A DNA stretch of 64,000 nucleotides from an uncultured Peptoniphilus sp. (GCF_946222045.1 NZ_CAMILN010000001.1:49488-113487); one strand, 5' to 3'. Positions 41,079 through 50,507 are shown, counted from the stretch's first letter. Numbers and translations are program-made. Notes: generated from the sequence alone by a model not told the origin.

Positions 41079-43058
41079 TTATTTTTCTAAAACTATTTTT
41101 GTATAAATTTTTTCTGTGAATTTGTATATTACGAGATAAAAAATTATATAAATAAGAAATACAAAAATCATTGATTTAATAAATAATTTTGTATTCATAA
41201 GTCCTATTAGCATTAAAAATTTTTGCAAAACAGGAAGGGCAAAGGATGTGTGAATGAAACAGAAAACTATTGGCAAAAATAAAAGCCATGCCATTTGTTT
41301 TCTTATAATTTTCTTACCATCAACTTCATCCAGTCCAAGCTTTCTTAAAATTTTAAATCTTTCTACGTCTTCATAGGCTTCTGTGAGAAATTTATAGTAT
41401 ATGGCAAGTCCCATTGTTATTAAAAATGCAAAGGAAAGAATTATGCCAACGAAAAATATTACTCCATAGTCACTTAAAAACTCCTCCTTTGTTTGCTGTC
41501 TGTCTATTATTGTGAGTTTTTGATTTAGATTTACTTTAATGTCCTCCATGTGTTCATTAAGTAAATTATTAAAGTCTTCTGGCAAGTTTCCCTTTATCAA
41601 ACTTGTTACATTTGGTCTTACCTTAGAGGTGTTCCCTTTGTAATTTAGTTTCTCACAAATTTTATTTGCAGTTTCGTAATCTTTTGCTAATATTTTATTT
41701 TTTTCAAAAATTGTCTGCACACTTTCCAAGGGAATATCTATTGTTTCATTGGATACTTGCCTTGCACCGAATCCCAAATCCTTTATAAATTCCTCATTAT
41801 TGTCTTCTTTAAAATAAATTAAATCCTTGCCTTTAAAGTCTAATTTGGTGTCAGGACTATAAATTATGTCCAGTGAAATTATGTCATTTTTTAAATTTGC
41901 ACCATTCAATTCTCCATTTTTCATTACCCTTAGCTTATTCTTGTCTCTAATAAGCGGAATGGACCATTCATAAGTTGTAGTGACCTCTCCCTCAACCTTA
42001 TTGGCAGCTAATAAGCTCCTGATATTATCTCTATACTTATCTAAATTTTTTATACTTAATGACTCTGCATCAGTCTTTATGGCATAGGGTGCTGGAAATA
42101 ATCTATTAGTTACATCTCCTATGCCTGCATAGAGACTTATCCCTGATGTTAAAACTATTGTAAAAGCTGTGGATAGTATTGCAATATTTGCAAGAGATCT
42201 AGAATTGTTATTTACTCTGTACAAAAGCCCTGACACAGATAGAAAATTTCCTTTCTTGTAATATAGGGCCTTATTGTTTTTTAATAGTTCAAGAAATAGA
42301 GTCACTATGGTTGAAAAAGCAAAATAAGTTCCAATTATTACTAAAGTCGCCGCAATAAAAAATTTAAAAAAAGCTTGCACTGGATTTTTTGTAGTTAAAC
42401 TTATGGCATAGCCTCCTGCAATAAAAATTATTCCCAGCAAGGCAATTAATTTTGTAAATTTATTTTTCCTATCTCCTGCTTTGGATTCATTGACCAAAGC
42501 GATTGGAGAATAATTTCTCATCTTAATAATCTGAATTACAAATACAAAAATCAATATTGCAATAAATATTAAATCTACAATTGCTACAGCCAAAAAATTA
42601 TTAAAAAATCCACCCTCAAAAATATTTATGGAATTATTTGTCAGCATCAAAAAAATTCCAAGAGATAATTTGTATAAAGCAAGGCTAAAAATACTTGCTG
42701 TTAGTATAGAAAAAATAATAATATAAATTATTTCCCAAAATAAAATTATTCTCAGATGTGTTTTTTCAAGTCCAAGTATTAAGTAAAGTCCTTGCTCCTT
42801 TAACTTTCTCTTTTGAATAAAAGAATAGACAGAAGAAAGCATTATAAGCGAAAAAATTGATAAAACTATGACTCCATAAAATAGAATGATTTTCATTGAT
42901 TCCGTTCCCTTTGCACCTGCAAGAGACTTATCTAAAACAAGGCTTAAGCAAATTGAGCTTAATACAATAAGAAAAATTATTGTTCCAATAAATGGCATAA
43001 AAACTTTTTTATTTCTCTTAATTCCAGAAAGGGCAAGTCGTGAGTAAAGTGATTTCAT
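41079..43058 (-). CDS. bceB: Bce-type ABC transporter permease
   Basis: A 659-residue permease with ten membrane segments in the FtsX/BceB layout: segments 1-4 before residue 170, further pairs to about 300, a large extracellular domain about 325-540, and the last three segments at the end. It starts MKSLYSRLALSGIKRNKK, as BceB proteins do. The ATG at 43058 is chosen over an upstream frame that overlaps bceA. With BceA it senses and detoxifies cell-wall-active peptides. No clear terminator separates it from relBE. Confidence 0.93.
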   Translation of the reverse strand: MKSLYSRLALSGIKRNKKVFMPFIGTIIFLIVLSSICLSLVLDKSLAGAKGTESMKIILFYGVIVLSIFSLIMLSSVYSFIQKRKLKEQGLYLILGLEKTHLRIILFWEIIYIIIFSILTASIFSLALYKLSLGIFLMLTNNSINIFEGGFFNNFLAVAIVDLIFIAILIFVFVIQIIKMRNYSPIALVNESKAGDRKNKFTKLIALLGIIFIAGGYAISLTTKNPVQAFFKFFIAATLVIIGTYFAFSTIVTLFLELLKNNKALYYKKGNFLSVSGLLYRVNNNSRSLANIAILSTAFTIVLTSGISLYAGIGDVTNRLFPAPYAIKTDAESLSIKNLDKYRDNIRSLLAANKVEGEVTTTYEWSIPLIRDKNKLRVMKNGELNGANLKNDIISLDIIYSPDTKLDFKGKDLIYFKEDNNEEFIKDLGFGARQVSNETIDIPLESVQTIFEKNKILAKDYETANKICEKLNYKGNTSKVRPNVTSLIKGNLPEDFNNLLNEHMEDIKVNLNQKLTIIDRQQTKEEFLSDYGVIFFVGIILSFAFLITMGLAIYYKFLTEAYEDVERFKILRKLGLDEVDGKKIIRKQMAWLLFLPIVFCFIHTSFALPVLQKFLMLIGLMNTKLFIKSMIFVFLIYIIFYLVIYKFTEKIYTKIVLEK

Positions 43059-43062
43059 TTTC

Positions 43063-43809
43063 TCAACTCCTTTGTAACATCTGCATTGTGTCTGCAATCT
43101 TCTTTTGCATATCAAGGGAAGTCCTCTCGCCCCTATAGATTTGATGATAAATTTCTCCATCCTTTATAAATAAAACTCTCTTCGCCTCTGATGCAGCCAT
43201 GATAGAATGAGTTACCATAAGTATAGTCTCCCTATCTTGGTTTAAGTCTTTAAAAACCTTTAAAAGTTCTCTTGTGCTATTGCTATCAAGAGCTCCCGTT
43301 GGTTCATCAGCAAGTAAAATTTTTGGGTCACTTATAAGTGCTCTCGCAATTGCAGTCCTCTGCTTTTGCCCTCCACTTATTTCGTAGGGATACTTATTTA
43401 ATAGATCCGATACATTTAACTTTTTTGCAGTTTTTAATAATTTTTCTTCCATAACAGAAATTTTTTCATCGGACAATACTAGGGGCAATAAAATATTTTC
43501 TTTAACAGTGAAGTTATCAAGAAGATTAAAATCTTGAAAGACAAATCCCAAATTTTCTCTTCTAAACTTTGCCATTTTGCTGTCCTTTATTTCTTGTAAA
43601 TCTTTGCCCATTAAAATTACTTTTCCAGAAGTTGGCCTGTCAAGTAAAGCCAAAATATTTAATAAAGTTGTCTTTCCACTTCCAGACTCTCCCATTATGG
43701 CAATATACTCTCCTGCTTCAACAGTAAAATTAATTGACTTTAGAGCCTCAAGGTCATTTTTCCCAAAGCGACTTCTGTATATCTTTTTTATATTTTGAAC
43801 TTCTAACAT
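43063..43809 (-). CDS. bceA: Bce-type ABC transporter ATP-binding protein
   Basis: A 248-residue ATPase. Walker A is GESGSGKTTLLN, the Q loop FVFQDFNLLD, the signature ISGGQKQRTAIARAL and Walker B ILLADEPTGALD. It begins LEVQNIKKIYRSRFG, typical of peptide-resistance MacB/BceA enzymes. It lies 4 bp upstream of bceB and 24 bp after the esterase-like gene, within one unit. Confidence 0.95.
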   Translation of the reverse strand: MLEVQNIKKIYRSRFGKNDLEALKSINFTVEAGEYIAIMGESGSGKTTLLNILALLDRPTSGKVILMGKDLQEIKDSKMAKFRRENLGFVFQDFNLLDNFTVKENILLPLVLSDEKISVMEEKLLKTAKKLNVSDLLNKYPYEISGGQKQRTAIARALISDPKILLADEPTGALDSNSTRELLKVFKDLNQDRETILMVTHSIMAASEAKRVLFIKDGEIYHQIYRGERTSLDMQKKIADTMQMLQRS

Positions 43810-43833
43810 CTTCCATCTCTTTCATAAATACTC

Positions 43834-45093
43834 TTAATCATTAACAGCAATTGGCTTTGCATAATAAACAAAAATCATTGCGTCATATAAATCTTTAGGT
43901 ACTTCCTTTACCCTATAAGACCTTGGCATGAATTTCATAAGTGGAGAATATCCCTCGCCTAGACTTACCATGTTGATTTCTTTATTTATAAGGTCAAAAG
44001 TTTCCCCATCTTTAACTTTTGTAAAATCTAAATAATATTTTCCCTTAAATTTTCTGGCACTGTAGGCTAAGGGATCAGCAGATACAAAGGCATGGTTTGA
44101 CCTCTTATTATCTGGTCCAGCCTCATTTATGTTTACAATTCCCTTATAAAAGTCTGTGCCAATAATAAAATATTTTTCTCCAAATATTTTCTTTAAGTGA
44201 GAACCCATTGGCTCATAAAATTTTCCACTTTTTGCGATGTGACCATTGTGTCCAGAGATTAAAAGCATCTTATTTCCCTTTGCCTTTTCAAAATCACTTA
44301 TCCACTTAACATTCTCAGCCATAAGCACATCTCTAACATTATTTACTTTTACATAATCATTAAAATCTAATTCGTAATACTTAACACTATCCAAGACATT
44401 TGTAAGAGCTCTTGAAATAAGCCTTGCAGAGTTAGAAGATAGGCTGTCGACATGAGCTTTTATTTCTAACAACAAATCTTTCTTATCTTTTATCTGTGAA
44501 ATCTTAAATTTTTCATCCTTAATAAAAGAAAATTCTTTTTCCAAGTCTCTTTCTTGTAAAATATTATTTTCCTTGCAATAATCTAAAATTAACTCCATAG
44601 ATTTTTCTGGATTTTGCATGTCAAATCCGTAAAAAGAAAGTTTGTCCTCATCCTTTGCTTTTTGATTGTAGTCAAACATATAATTTATAAGGTCATTCAT
44701 GTTCTTTGTGTGATAAATATTAAAAGAAAAAACTCTTGAAATATTTTCATCTCTCTTGTTTCCGTGAATGTAATTATTGATTATCATTCCTTCGCCAAAA
44801 TCAGCTTCAATGGCAAAGCTCTTTAAATTATTTTTTTCAACTAAGGTCTTTAAAACTTCTAACTTTAAATCTTGAAAATCAGAATTTCCGTGAGTCCCTT
44901 CCCCAAGTCCAACAACTTCTATATTGTCATCTAAATTTATTTGGCTTACACCTTTTCCATAGTCTTCTATATCTGAAATATTTTTCCTTGCGCTTAACTT
45001 TGGAAGGTTAATCCACAAAAAATCTCCAATCCCTATAAGAATAATAAGGGATACTAAAAAAATTAAAATTCCTTTGAATATTTTCTTTATCAT
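43834..45093 (-). CDS. Membrane-anchored erythromycin-esterase-like protein
   Basis: A 419-residue protein with an N-terminal membrane anchor (ILIFLVSLIILIGIGDFLW, about residues 9-27), so the catalytic part should be outside the cell. The Ere family motif EGTHGNSDF (residues 65-73), YGFDMQ, SGHNGHIAK and MGSHLKKIFG are present. EreA-type enzymes hydrolyse the macrolide lactone; relatives act on other substrates. It sits between the BceRS genes and bceAB and very likely shares the BceR-controlled promoter. Whether it acts on macrolides or on the peptide seen by Bce is unknown. Confidence 0.87.
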   Translation of the reverse strand: MIKKIFKGILIFLVSLIILIGIGDFLWINLPKLSARKNISDIEDYGKGVSQINLDDNIEVVGLGEGTHGNSDFQDLKLEVLKTLVEKNNLKSFAIEADFGEGMIINNYIHGNKRDENISRVFSFNIYHTKNMNDLINYMFDYNQKAKDEDKLSFYGFDMQNPEKSMELILDYCKENNILQERDLEKEFSFIKDEKFKISQIKDKKDLLLEIKAHVDSLSSNSARLISRALTNVLDSVKYYELDFNDYVKVNNVRDVLMAENVKWISDFEKAKGNKMLLISGHNGHIAKSGKFYEPMGSHLKKIFGEKYFIIGTDFYKGIVNINEAGPDNKRSNHAFVSADPLAYSARKFKGKYYLDFTKVKDGETFDLINKEINMVSLGEGYSPLMKFMPRSYRVKEVPKDLYDAMIFVYYAKPIAVND

Positions 45094-45111
45094 TTTCTCA
45101 CCTCTTACTAC

Positions 45112-45117
45112 ATTATA
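45112..45117 (-). promoter_or_regulatory. -10 element of the esterase-bceAB unit
   Basis: TATAAT on the minus strand, 19 bp before the esterase start codon. No consensus -35 is present, as expected for a promoter that needs an activator. Confidence 0.5.
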
Positions 45118-45170
45118 AATTGTATAAAAAAATAAATCCTTTTATTTACATAACAAATAGAGCTTTAATG

Positions 45171-45184
45171 TGACATTTTTGTAA
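45171..45184. promoter_or_regulatory. BceR-type operator
   Basis: TGACA-TTTT-TGTAA matches the TnACA-N4-TGTAA inverted-repeat form reported for BceR-like regulators. It lies about 55 bp upstream of the -10 of the esterase-bceAB unit and just past the terminator of bceS. Confidence 0.7.
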
Positions 45185-45189
45185 GATAT

Positions 45190-45213
45190 AAAAAAAAGAG
45201 TGCTAAACACTCT
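45190..45213 (-). terminator. Terminator of bceR-bceS
   Basis: Stem AGAGTG / CACTCT with a TTTAG loop, followed by at least seven U. The bceS stop codon overlaps the stem. Confidence 0.82.
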
Positions 45214-46177
45214 AATCCAAAATATTTTTTAAATTTATAAACATCTTTGTGCCAACCTTTTGCTCTGACTCACACCTCAATGTCACTCTTAAAGACTTCC
45301 CAATATTCTTTGAGAGATTTAGTCCCAGTCCCGTTGACTTTTTCTCCAACCTACCGTTGTAACCAGTGTATCCTGCATCAAAAATTCTCGGCAAATCTTC
45401 TGGCATTATTCCAATTCCATTATCTTCAATTACAAGTTCATTTTTCTCTAAATAAATTGCAATCCTTCCATTATGCGTGTACTTGATTGCATTAGAAATA
45501 ATTTGTTCTAATAAAAAAGAAAACCACTTGGCATCAGTTAAAATTATTTTCTTAGTTTCAAAAAAGTCTACCTTATTATTTTTTCCAATAAACTGAATCG
45601 AATATTTCCTAATTACTCCCCTAATAATTTCATCCAAACTGTATTTGCTAAAGACATAGTCTGTGCTATCTGCATTCATCCTTGCATAGCCTAAAATATT
45701 TCCCACATACTCTTCGATCTCAAAAATTTCTTTCTCGCAATCTATTTTGTTTATTTCATCTTTTTTGAGTAAAAGTTTTAATGCAAATATTGGGGATTTT
45801 ATTTGATGAGTCCAAATAGTTAAGTAGTTTTTTACATCTGCTTTTTTCTTTTCTCCAATCTCTTTAACTCTTCTATTTTCTTCTACACTTTTATAAAGAG
45901 CCTTTGATAATGGAGACTCATAAAGTTCTAATATTTTTTCGTAGTCTTTTCTATTTAAGAGATCTATTTCTTTTCTGTAATTCTGATCCCTTATGGAGTA
46001 AAGAAAAATCATATAAATAAAAAATAAAAATAGATATAAAAAAGCTATGTAAGTTGACTTATCTCTATCAAATTCAAAAATTAAATAAGTTCCCAGGATA
46101 TAAAAAAATATGAAAAGTCCAAGAATTAATGTGAACTTTTCTCTCTTTAAAAAACTTTTAATTGGCAGGTGGGACAT
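45212..46177 (-). CDS. bceS: Intramembrane-sensing histidine kinase, BceS-like
   Basis: A 321-residue kinase with two membrane segments (about 15-34 and 43-61) and almost no extracellular loop, the mark of kinases that sense through a BceAB transporter. The phosphorylated His is H124 in IWTHQIKSPI, and the ATP site shows EQIISNAIKYT, IEDNGIGIMPEDL and GLGLNLSKNIG. It overlaps the regulator gene by 20 bp. Confidence 0.94.
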   Translation of the reverse strand: MSHLPIKSFLKREKFTLILGLFIFFYILGTYLIFEFDRDKSTYIAFLYLFLFFIYMIFLYSIRDQNYRKEIDLLNRKDYEKILELYESPLSKALYKSVEENRRVKEIGEKKKADVKNYLTIWTHQIKSPIFALKLLLKKDEINKIDCEKEIFEIEEYVGNILGYARMNADSTDYVFSKYSLDEIIRGVIRKYSIQFIGKNNKVDFFETKKIILTDAKWFSFLLEQIISNAIKYTHNGRIAIYLEKNELVIEDNGIGIMPEDLPRIFDAGYTGYNGRLEKKSTGLGLNLSKNIGKSLRVTLRCESEQKVGTKMFINLKNILD

Positions 46178-46847
46178 AATACCCTACTCCTTTCTTAGTC
46201 TTTATTAAGTCAAAAATATTTATATCTTCTAGCTTTTTTCTCAGACGCATTACATTTACTGTTAAGGTGTTGTCGTCAATATAAGAGTCAGTTTGCCAAA
46301 TTTTATCAATAATTTCATCTCTATTAACAACTTTACCTGGCTTTTCCAAGAGAATTTCTAAAATTTTAAATTCATTTTTCGTGAGTTCTATTTCTTTGTT
46401 TTCTCTTGATATAATCATCTTGTCGCAGTCAAGGCTTATGTCTTTATAAAAGATATTTCTTGTCTCAATATATTCGTAAGCTCTTCTAAGCAAGGCCCTT
46501 ATTTTTATTTGTAATAGATCTAGTTCAAAGGGCTTAGTCAAATAATCATCTGCTCCAAGATCCATTGCCATTATCAAATTTAAATTTTCATCGGCAGCTG
46601 AAATAAATAAAATTGGAACCTTAGAGTTTTTCCTAATAATTTTGCACCAATGATAGCCATTGTAAAAGGGAAGAGTCACATCCATTAAAACTAAATCAGG
46701 ATGAAAGTTTTTAAATTCATCAAAAATATTTTGAAAGTCCTCTGCAATTTTTATCTCATAGTCCCAAAACTCCAGGTGTCTTTTAATTTCTTCTGCAATT
46801 ACCTTGTCATCTTCTACTAAAAAAATCTTCCATTTTTTCTTTTCCAT
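46158..46847 (-). CDS. bceR: OmpR-family response regulator, BceR-like
   Basis: A 229-residue regulator. The receiver has the acidic pair in VEDDK (about residues 12-14), phosphoacceptor D56 in VLMDVTLPFYNG, and K in YLTKPFEL. A winged-helix domain follows (ELTKNEFKILEILLEKPGKVV). It is first in the two-gene bceR-bceS unit and most likely binds the box at 45171-45184. Confidence 0.95.
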   Translation of the reverse strand: MEKKKWKIFLVEDDKVIAEEIKRHLEFWDYEIKIAEDFQNIFDEFKNFHPDLVLMDVTLPFYNGYHWCKIIRKNSKVPILFISAADENLNLIMAMDLGADDYLTKPFELDLLQIKIRALLRRAYEYIETRNIFYKDISLDCDKMIISRENKEIELTKNEFKILEILLEKPGKVVNRDEIIDKIWQTDSYIDDNTLTVNVMRLRKKLEDINIFDLIKTKKGVGYYVPPAN

Positions 46848-46904
46848 ATCTTAATAACCTACTCTTTTAACTAAATTTTACTTGACATCATTATATAAAC
46901 AAAA

Positions 46905-46939
46905 GGCAAAAAAATAAAGACTCCCCTATGGAAGTCTTT
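46905..46939 (-). terminator. Terminator of pta
   Basis: AAAGACT / AGTCTTT with inner CC/GG pairs, followed by a T-rich run in the leftward direction, 20 bp past the pta stop. Confidence 0.8.
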
Positions 46940-46958
46940 AAGTCTATCTTATTATTTA

Positions 46959-47930
46959 TTAAAGAACTGCTTGTGCTGCTGTTATGATAGCTAGTGCGTA
47001 AGCTTCGTCTTCTACACAACCTCTTGAAAGGTCGTTCACTGGTGCATTAAGTCCTTGTAGGATTGGTCCAACTGCCTTAAATCCACCAAAGTATTGTGCA
47101 AGTTTGTAGCCAATGTTTCCTGCTTCGATACTTGGGAAGATAAATACATTTGCGTGACCTGCTACCTTTGATTCTGGTGCTTTTTTAGCTGCAACTCTTT
47201 CGATGAAGGCTGCGTCAAATTGAAGTTCTCCATCAACTGCCATTTCTGGATTTCTTTCTGCTGCCATCTTAGCTGCGTCTGCTACCATTGTTACTCTTTC
47301 GTGAGAAGCTGATCCGTGAGATGAGAAGGAAAGCATTGCAACCTTTGGATCGATGCCAAATTGTTTTGCAGTTTCATTTGATACTACTGCTACTTCTGCT
47401 AGACCTTCTGCGTCAAGGTCTGTGTTAATTGCACAGTCTGCCATTAGGTAAAGCTCGTCATCTCTTATCATAATGAAGGCACCTGAACATCTCTTGTATT
47501 CTGGTTTTGTCTTTATAATTTGAAGAGCTGGTCTTACTGTATCTGCAGTTGTGTGAGCTGCACCTGATACAAGTCCCTTAGCTTTTCCCATATATACAAG
47601 CATTGTTCCAAAGTAGTTGTTGTCTTTTAGGATATCAGCTGCTTGTTCTTCTGTAGCTTTTCCCTTTCTTCTTTCTACGAAAGCCTTGATCATTTCATCC
47701 TTTCCTTCGTAAGTTTCTGGATTAAGGATTTCTAGATCTCCAAGTTCAACGCCTTCTTTTTCTGCAAGAGCTTTTAGTTCTGCTTCGTCTCCAAGAACGA
47801 TTGGCTTAATGTCTCCTTCGTCGTTAAGTCTAATTGCCGCTCTTAAGATTCTTCTGTCGTTTCCTTCTGGAAATACTATTTCTGGTTTTGATTCTCTAAC
47901 TTTTACTTTTAATTCTTCTATTAGTGCCAT
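46959..47930 (-). CDS. pta: Phosphate acetyltransferase
   Basis: A 323-residue short-form Pta that interconverts acetyl-CoA and acetyl phosphate. VFPEGNDRRILRAA at the start, GLVSGAAHTTADTVRPAL in the middle and FKAVGPILQGLNAPVNDLSRGC near the end are the standard blocks. It lacks the N-terminal regulatory domain of enterobacterial Pta. The ATG follows GGGGGAAATT. No ackA is next to it. It would yield ATP from acetyl-CoA during fermentation. Confidence 0.95.
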   Translation of the reverse strand: MALIEELKVKVRESKPEIVFPEGNDRRILRAAIRLNDEGDIKPIVLGDEAELKALAEKEGVELGDLEILNPETYEGKDEMIKAFVERRKGKATEEQAADILKDNNYFGTMLVYMGKAKGLVSGAAHTTADTVRPALQIIKTKPEYKRCSGAFIMIRDDELYLMADCAINTDLDAEGLAEVAVVSNETAKQFGIDPKVAMLSFSSHGSASHERVTMVADAAKMAAERNPEMAVDGELQFDAAFIERVAAKKAPESKVAGHANVFIFPSIEAGNIGYKLAQYFGGFKAVGPILQGLNAPVNDLSRGCVEDEAYALAIITAAQAVL

Positions 47931-47984
47931 AATTTCCCCCTAATTCTATTTACACATAACATTATATATCTTATGAAAAAAATT

Positions 47985-48959
47985 TTAAAGTGAATAAGCC
48001 TTAAAACTTACATCTTCTATTACTTTGTTAAGTCTAACTGAATCTGCAACGAGTTTCGCAAGATGGTGGTGGTCCATTGTGTGGACTCTTAAAACTTCTA
48101 CACCCTTGTAGGCTGCAATAGTCGTAAGAGCTGCTGAAGCTTCGTCCCTGTTTTCGAAACCTTCTTCACTATTGCCGTCAGCATCAATATTGTTTTCACT
48201 TAAAATATTTGTGATAAATCTCTTTCTTGAAACTCCAAGGAAGCTAAAGCATCCCATTTCTCTTAAGACATCAATTTTATCAATTAATTTTAAGTTTTCC
48301 TTTTTTGTAAGGGCAAAGCCAATGCCTGGGTCAAGCATAATTCTTTCTCTTGAAATTCCGTTTTTTTCTGCACGTTCAAGAGATTTCCCTAAATATTTTT
48401 TCATGACTTCGACAACATCCATGTCTTCAAAGGATTTTAATTCTTCTTCAGTGAAGGCTCCTTCGCCCCCAAAAGGTGGAAAGTTGGCAGATGACTTGTG
48501 ATTTGGCCTTGCAATCTTAGGGTTAAACATAAGAATTGCACCAACATCGCTCTTTCCCACAACTTCTGCCATTCTTGGGTCTCCCATAAAGCCTGTGATG
48601 TCATTTACAAAGTCAACTCCTGCTTCAATTGCAGCTTCTGCAACATCTGCCTTCCATGTATCAATAGAAAGTGGCACGTCTGTCATTGTCTTCAATTCCT
48701 TTATAACAGGAACAACCCTTTCTATTTCCTCTTGGATTTCAACATAGTGGGATCCTGGTCTAGTGGATTCACCACCAAGGTCGATCATGCCAGCACCAGC
48801 TCCTATAAGTTCAAGAGCCCTCTTAATAGCCTTGTCCTTGCCATACCACTTACCCCCATCAGAGAAGGAGTCCGGTGTAACATTTACAATTCCACAAAGA
48901 ATAGTTTCTCCGCCAGATTTTAAAACTTTATCCTTATATTTACAAACTAAATTCTCCAT
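47985..48959 (-). CDS. folP: Dihydropteroate synthase
   Basis: A 324-residue folate enzyme, target of sulphonamides. NVTPDSFSDGG, IDLGGESTRPGS, IMLDPGIGFAL and GVSRKRFITNIL are intact. It is about 40 residues longer than usual, mainly through an extra segment near residues 145-190 and a longer region before NRDEASAALT. No other folate gene is adjacent, which is uncommon since folP often sits with folB/folK. It is upstream of pta in the same direction with a 54-bp gap that seems to hold a promoter. Confidence 0.93.
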   Translation of the reverse strand: MENLVCKYKDKVLKSGGETILCGIVNVTPDSFSDGGKWYGKDKAIKRALELIGAGAGMIDLGGESTRPGSHYVEIQEEIERVVPVIKELKTMTDVPLSIDTWKADVAEAAIEAGVDFVNDITGFMGDPRMAEVVGKSDVGAILMFNPKIARPNHKSSANFPPFGGEGAFTEEELKSFEDMDVVEVMKKYLGKSLERAEKNGISRERIMLDPGIGFALTKKENLKLIDKIDVLREMGCFSFLGVSRKRFITNILSENNIDADGNSEEGFENRDEASAALTTIAAYKGVEVLRVHTMDHHHLAKLVADSVRLNKVIEDVSFKAYSL

Positions 48960-49047
48960 AATTCACTCCAAATTTTATTTATTCCAATTATTTACTTACT
49001 AATCCATAAATATTTTATGACTTGTAGCTTCTTAAATCAAATAAATT

Positions 49048-50043
49048 TTACTTTGCGTAGTATAAAAGGACTCCGTCATCAGTCCACTCAAAGTCAGCCT
49101 TTCCTATTGCCCTTAGATGTTCAAGATGGGCATGGGCCTCTCCAGCTGCAAAAAACTTTTGAGTATTAGGGAATTCAGAAAAGTCTCTGGCCCTCATGTC
49201 CCAAGTCATGTTCATGGCAATATCTCTTACAGTGCACTTGCCCTTTTCCTTTAAAGTCTTGTAAGCTTCATCCACCCTGTGTTTATGATGGGCCTTCAAT
49301 TCATCAATCCTCTTTGGCACATCTTCGATAAGGGCCCTGTGAGAAGAATACAAGTGATCAATTGGTAAATCTCTTAACTTTTCAATATTTTTAAGATACC
49401 TTCCAAGACTGTCGCCCACTGTGAAGTTCCAAAAAGTTATATTTGGAGTGATGTCTCCCAAGAGGTGGTCGCCACAGAAAAGAATTTTTCTTTCTTCTTC
49501 ATAAAGACCAACCATTCCAGGAGTGTGACCAGAAAAGTCCATTCCCTTAAAAGTAAAATCCCCAACCTTTAAAATATAATTTGGATTGAAGGACACATAG
49601 GGGAACTCTGCCTTTGGCCTGTAAATAAAGCCAGCGTGCTCTTCGATTTTTAAATTATCTTCATCAAGGCCTTGGATGTGAGTAGTATCCATAACTTCCT
49701 TCCATCTCTTTGAGTTAGCATCAGCCATAGAAGACATCATCCTGTAGTCAATATCCCCCATGTAAATATCAATGCCAAGCTCTTCATGAAACCATGAAGC
49801 AAGGCCAGTGTGGTCAGAGTGAAGGTGGGTCAAGAATAAAATTGTCTTGTCGTAGTCAACCTCCATGTCCTTCATAAAAGAAAGCATTTCATTTCTAATT
49901 TCTTCTGTGTTAAAGCCTGTGTCAACAATCATGGCCTCGCCCTTGGACTTAACCATATAGATGTTGATGCTCTTTAAGGGGTTGCCCTTAAGTGGAATAA
50001 TCTTACAATAAACGCCATCTGAAAGTTTTTTAATTTTTGACAT
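49048..50043 (-). CDS. Metallo-beta-lactamase-fold hydrolase
   Basis: A 331-residue MBL-fold protein. The metal motif is THLHSDHTGLA, followed by FSGHTPGMVGLY and LFCGDHLLGDI, and a late His near the SSHR block. A C-terminal helical part (about 235-331) is as in glyoxalase-II-like hydrolases of the YflN type. The ATG at 50043 follows GGGAGGT. Substrate unknown. It is divergent from the gene at 50091. Confidence 0.88.
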   Translation of the reverse strand: MSKIKKLSDGVYCKIIPLKGNPLKSINIYMVKSKGEAMIVDTGFNTEEIRNEMLSFMKDMEVDYDKTILFLTHLHSDHTGLASWFHEELGIDIYMGDIDYRMMSSMADANSKRWKEVMDTTHIQGLDEDNLKIEEHAGFIYRPKAEFPYVSFNPNYILKVGDFTFKGMDFSGHTPGMVGLYEEERKILFCGDHLLGDITPNITFWNFTVGDSLGRYLKNIEKLRDLPIDHLYSSHRALIEDVPKRIDELKAHHKHRVDEAYKTLKEKGKCTVRDIAMNMTWDMRARDFSEFPNTQKFFAAGEAHAHLEHLRAIGKADFEWTDDGVLLYYAK

Positions 50044-50068
50044 ATTACCTCCCATTGCTCATTTCATG

Positions 50069-50074
50069 TATAAT
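50069..50074 (+). promoter_or_regulatory. -10 element of the gene at 50091
   Basis: TATAAT ends 16 bp before the ATG, with GAGGTG between them. As with chrA, the leader would be very short. Confidence 0.5.
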
Positions 50075-50090
50075 AAATACGAGGTGAAAC

Positions 50091-50507
50091 ATGAGCGATT
50101 TTTTATTAAAACTATTTGAAGTTGAAAGCATTAATAAACTGCCTATAGATAGATTATACCCCATTGTGGAGGCTTTAGACCAGGACCAGAGGAAGCTCAT
50201 AGCTTCTTCTTATGAACTTGACCTTGAAGGACTAAGTGAAAGAGAAGAAATAGATGCAATCCACGAAACCATCTTGTCAAAGTTTAAGGACACCCTACTT
50301 TCCTTTGATGAGAAGGAACACAAGTCTTTTTACGACTTCTACGAGGGAGCCGTAGACTATTCAGACGAGAACGTCTACGTCAACATGAAAAAATTCACAA
50401 GACTTGGACTGATGTATCTCTTCTTGTCTAAAAGCGGTGGCTACTTTAACTTTGTAATACCAGTGGAGTTAATAGAAGAGTATGAAAGACTACTAAAGTC
50501 TTCATAA
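50091..50507 (+). CDS. Hypothetical protein, acidic helical (138 aa)
   Basis: A 138-residue soluble, acidic, mainly helical protein. I do not recognise the family. There are no Cys and no clear catalytic motif; the most marked features are the acidic run LSEREEIDAIHE and an aromatic centre EHKSFYDFYEGAVDY. The ATG at 50091 follows GAGGTG. It is divergent from the MBL hydrolase with only 47 bp between start codons, so the two promoters overlap and the genes may be co-controlled. Confidence 0.7.
   Translation: MSDFLLKLFEVESINKLPIDRLYPIVEALDQDQRKLIASSYELDLEGLSEREEIDAIHETILSKFKDTLLSFDEKEHKSFYDFYEGAVDYSDENVYVNMKKFTRLGLMYLFLSKSGGYFNFVIPVELIEEYERLLKSS

Noticed and set aside
48172..48923. Open frames antisense to folP
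   Set aside because: They mirror the folP coding frame, have no ribosome site and no recognisable product; similar antisense frames elsewhere were also left out.
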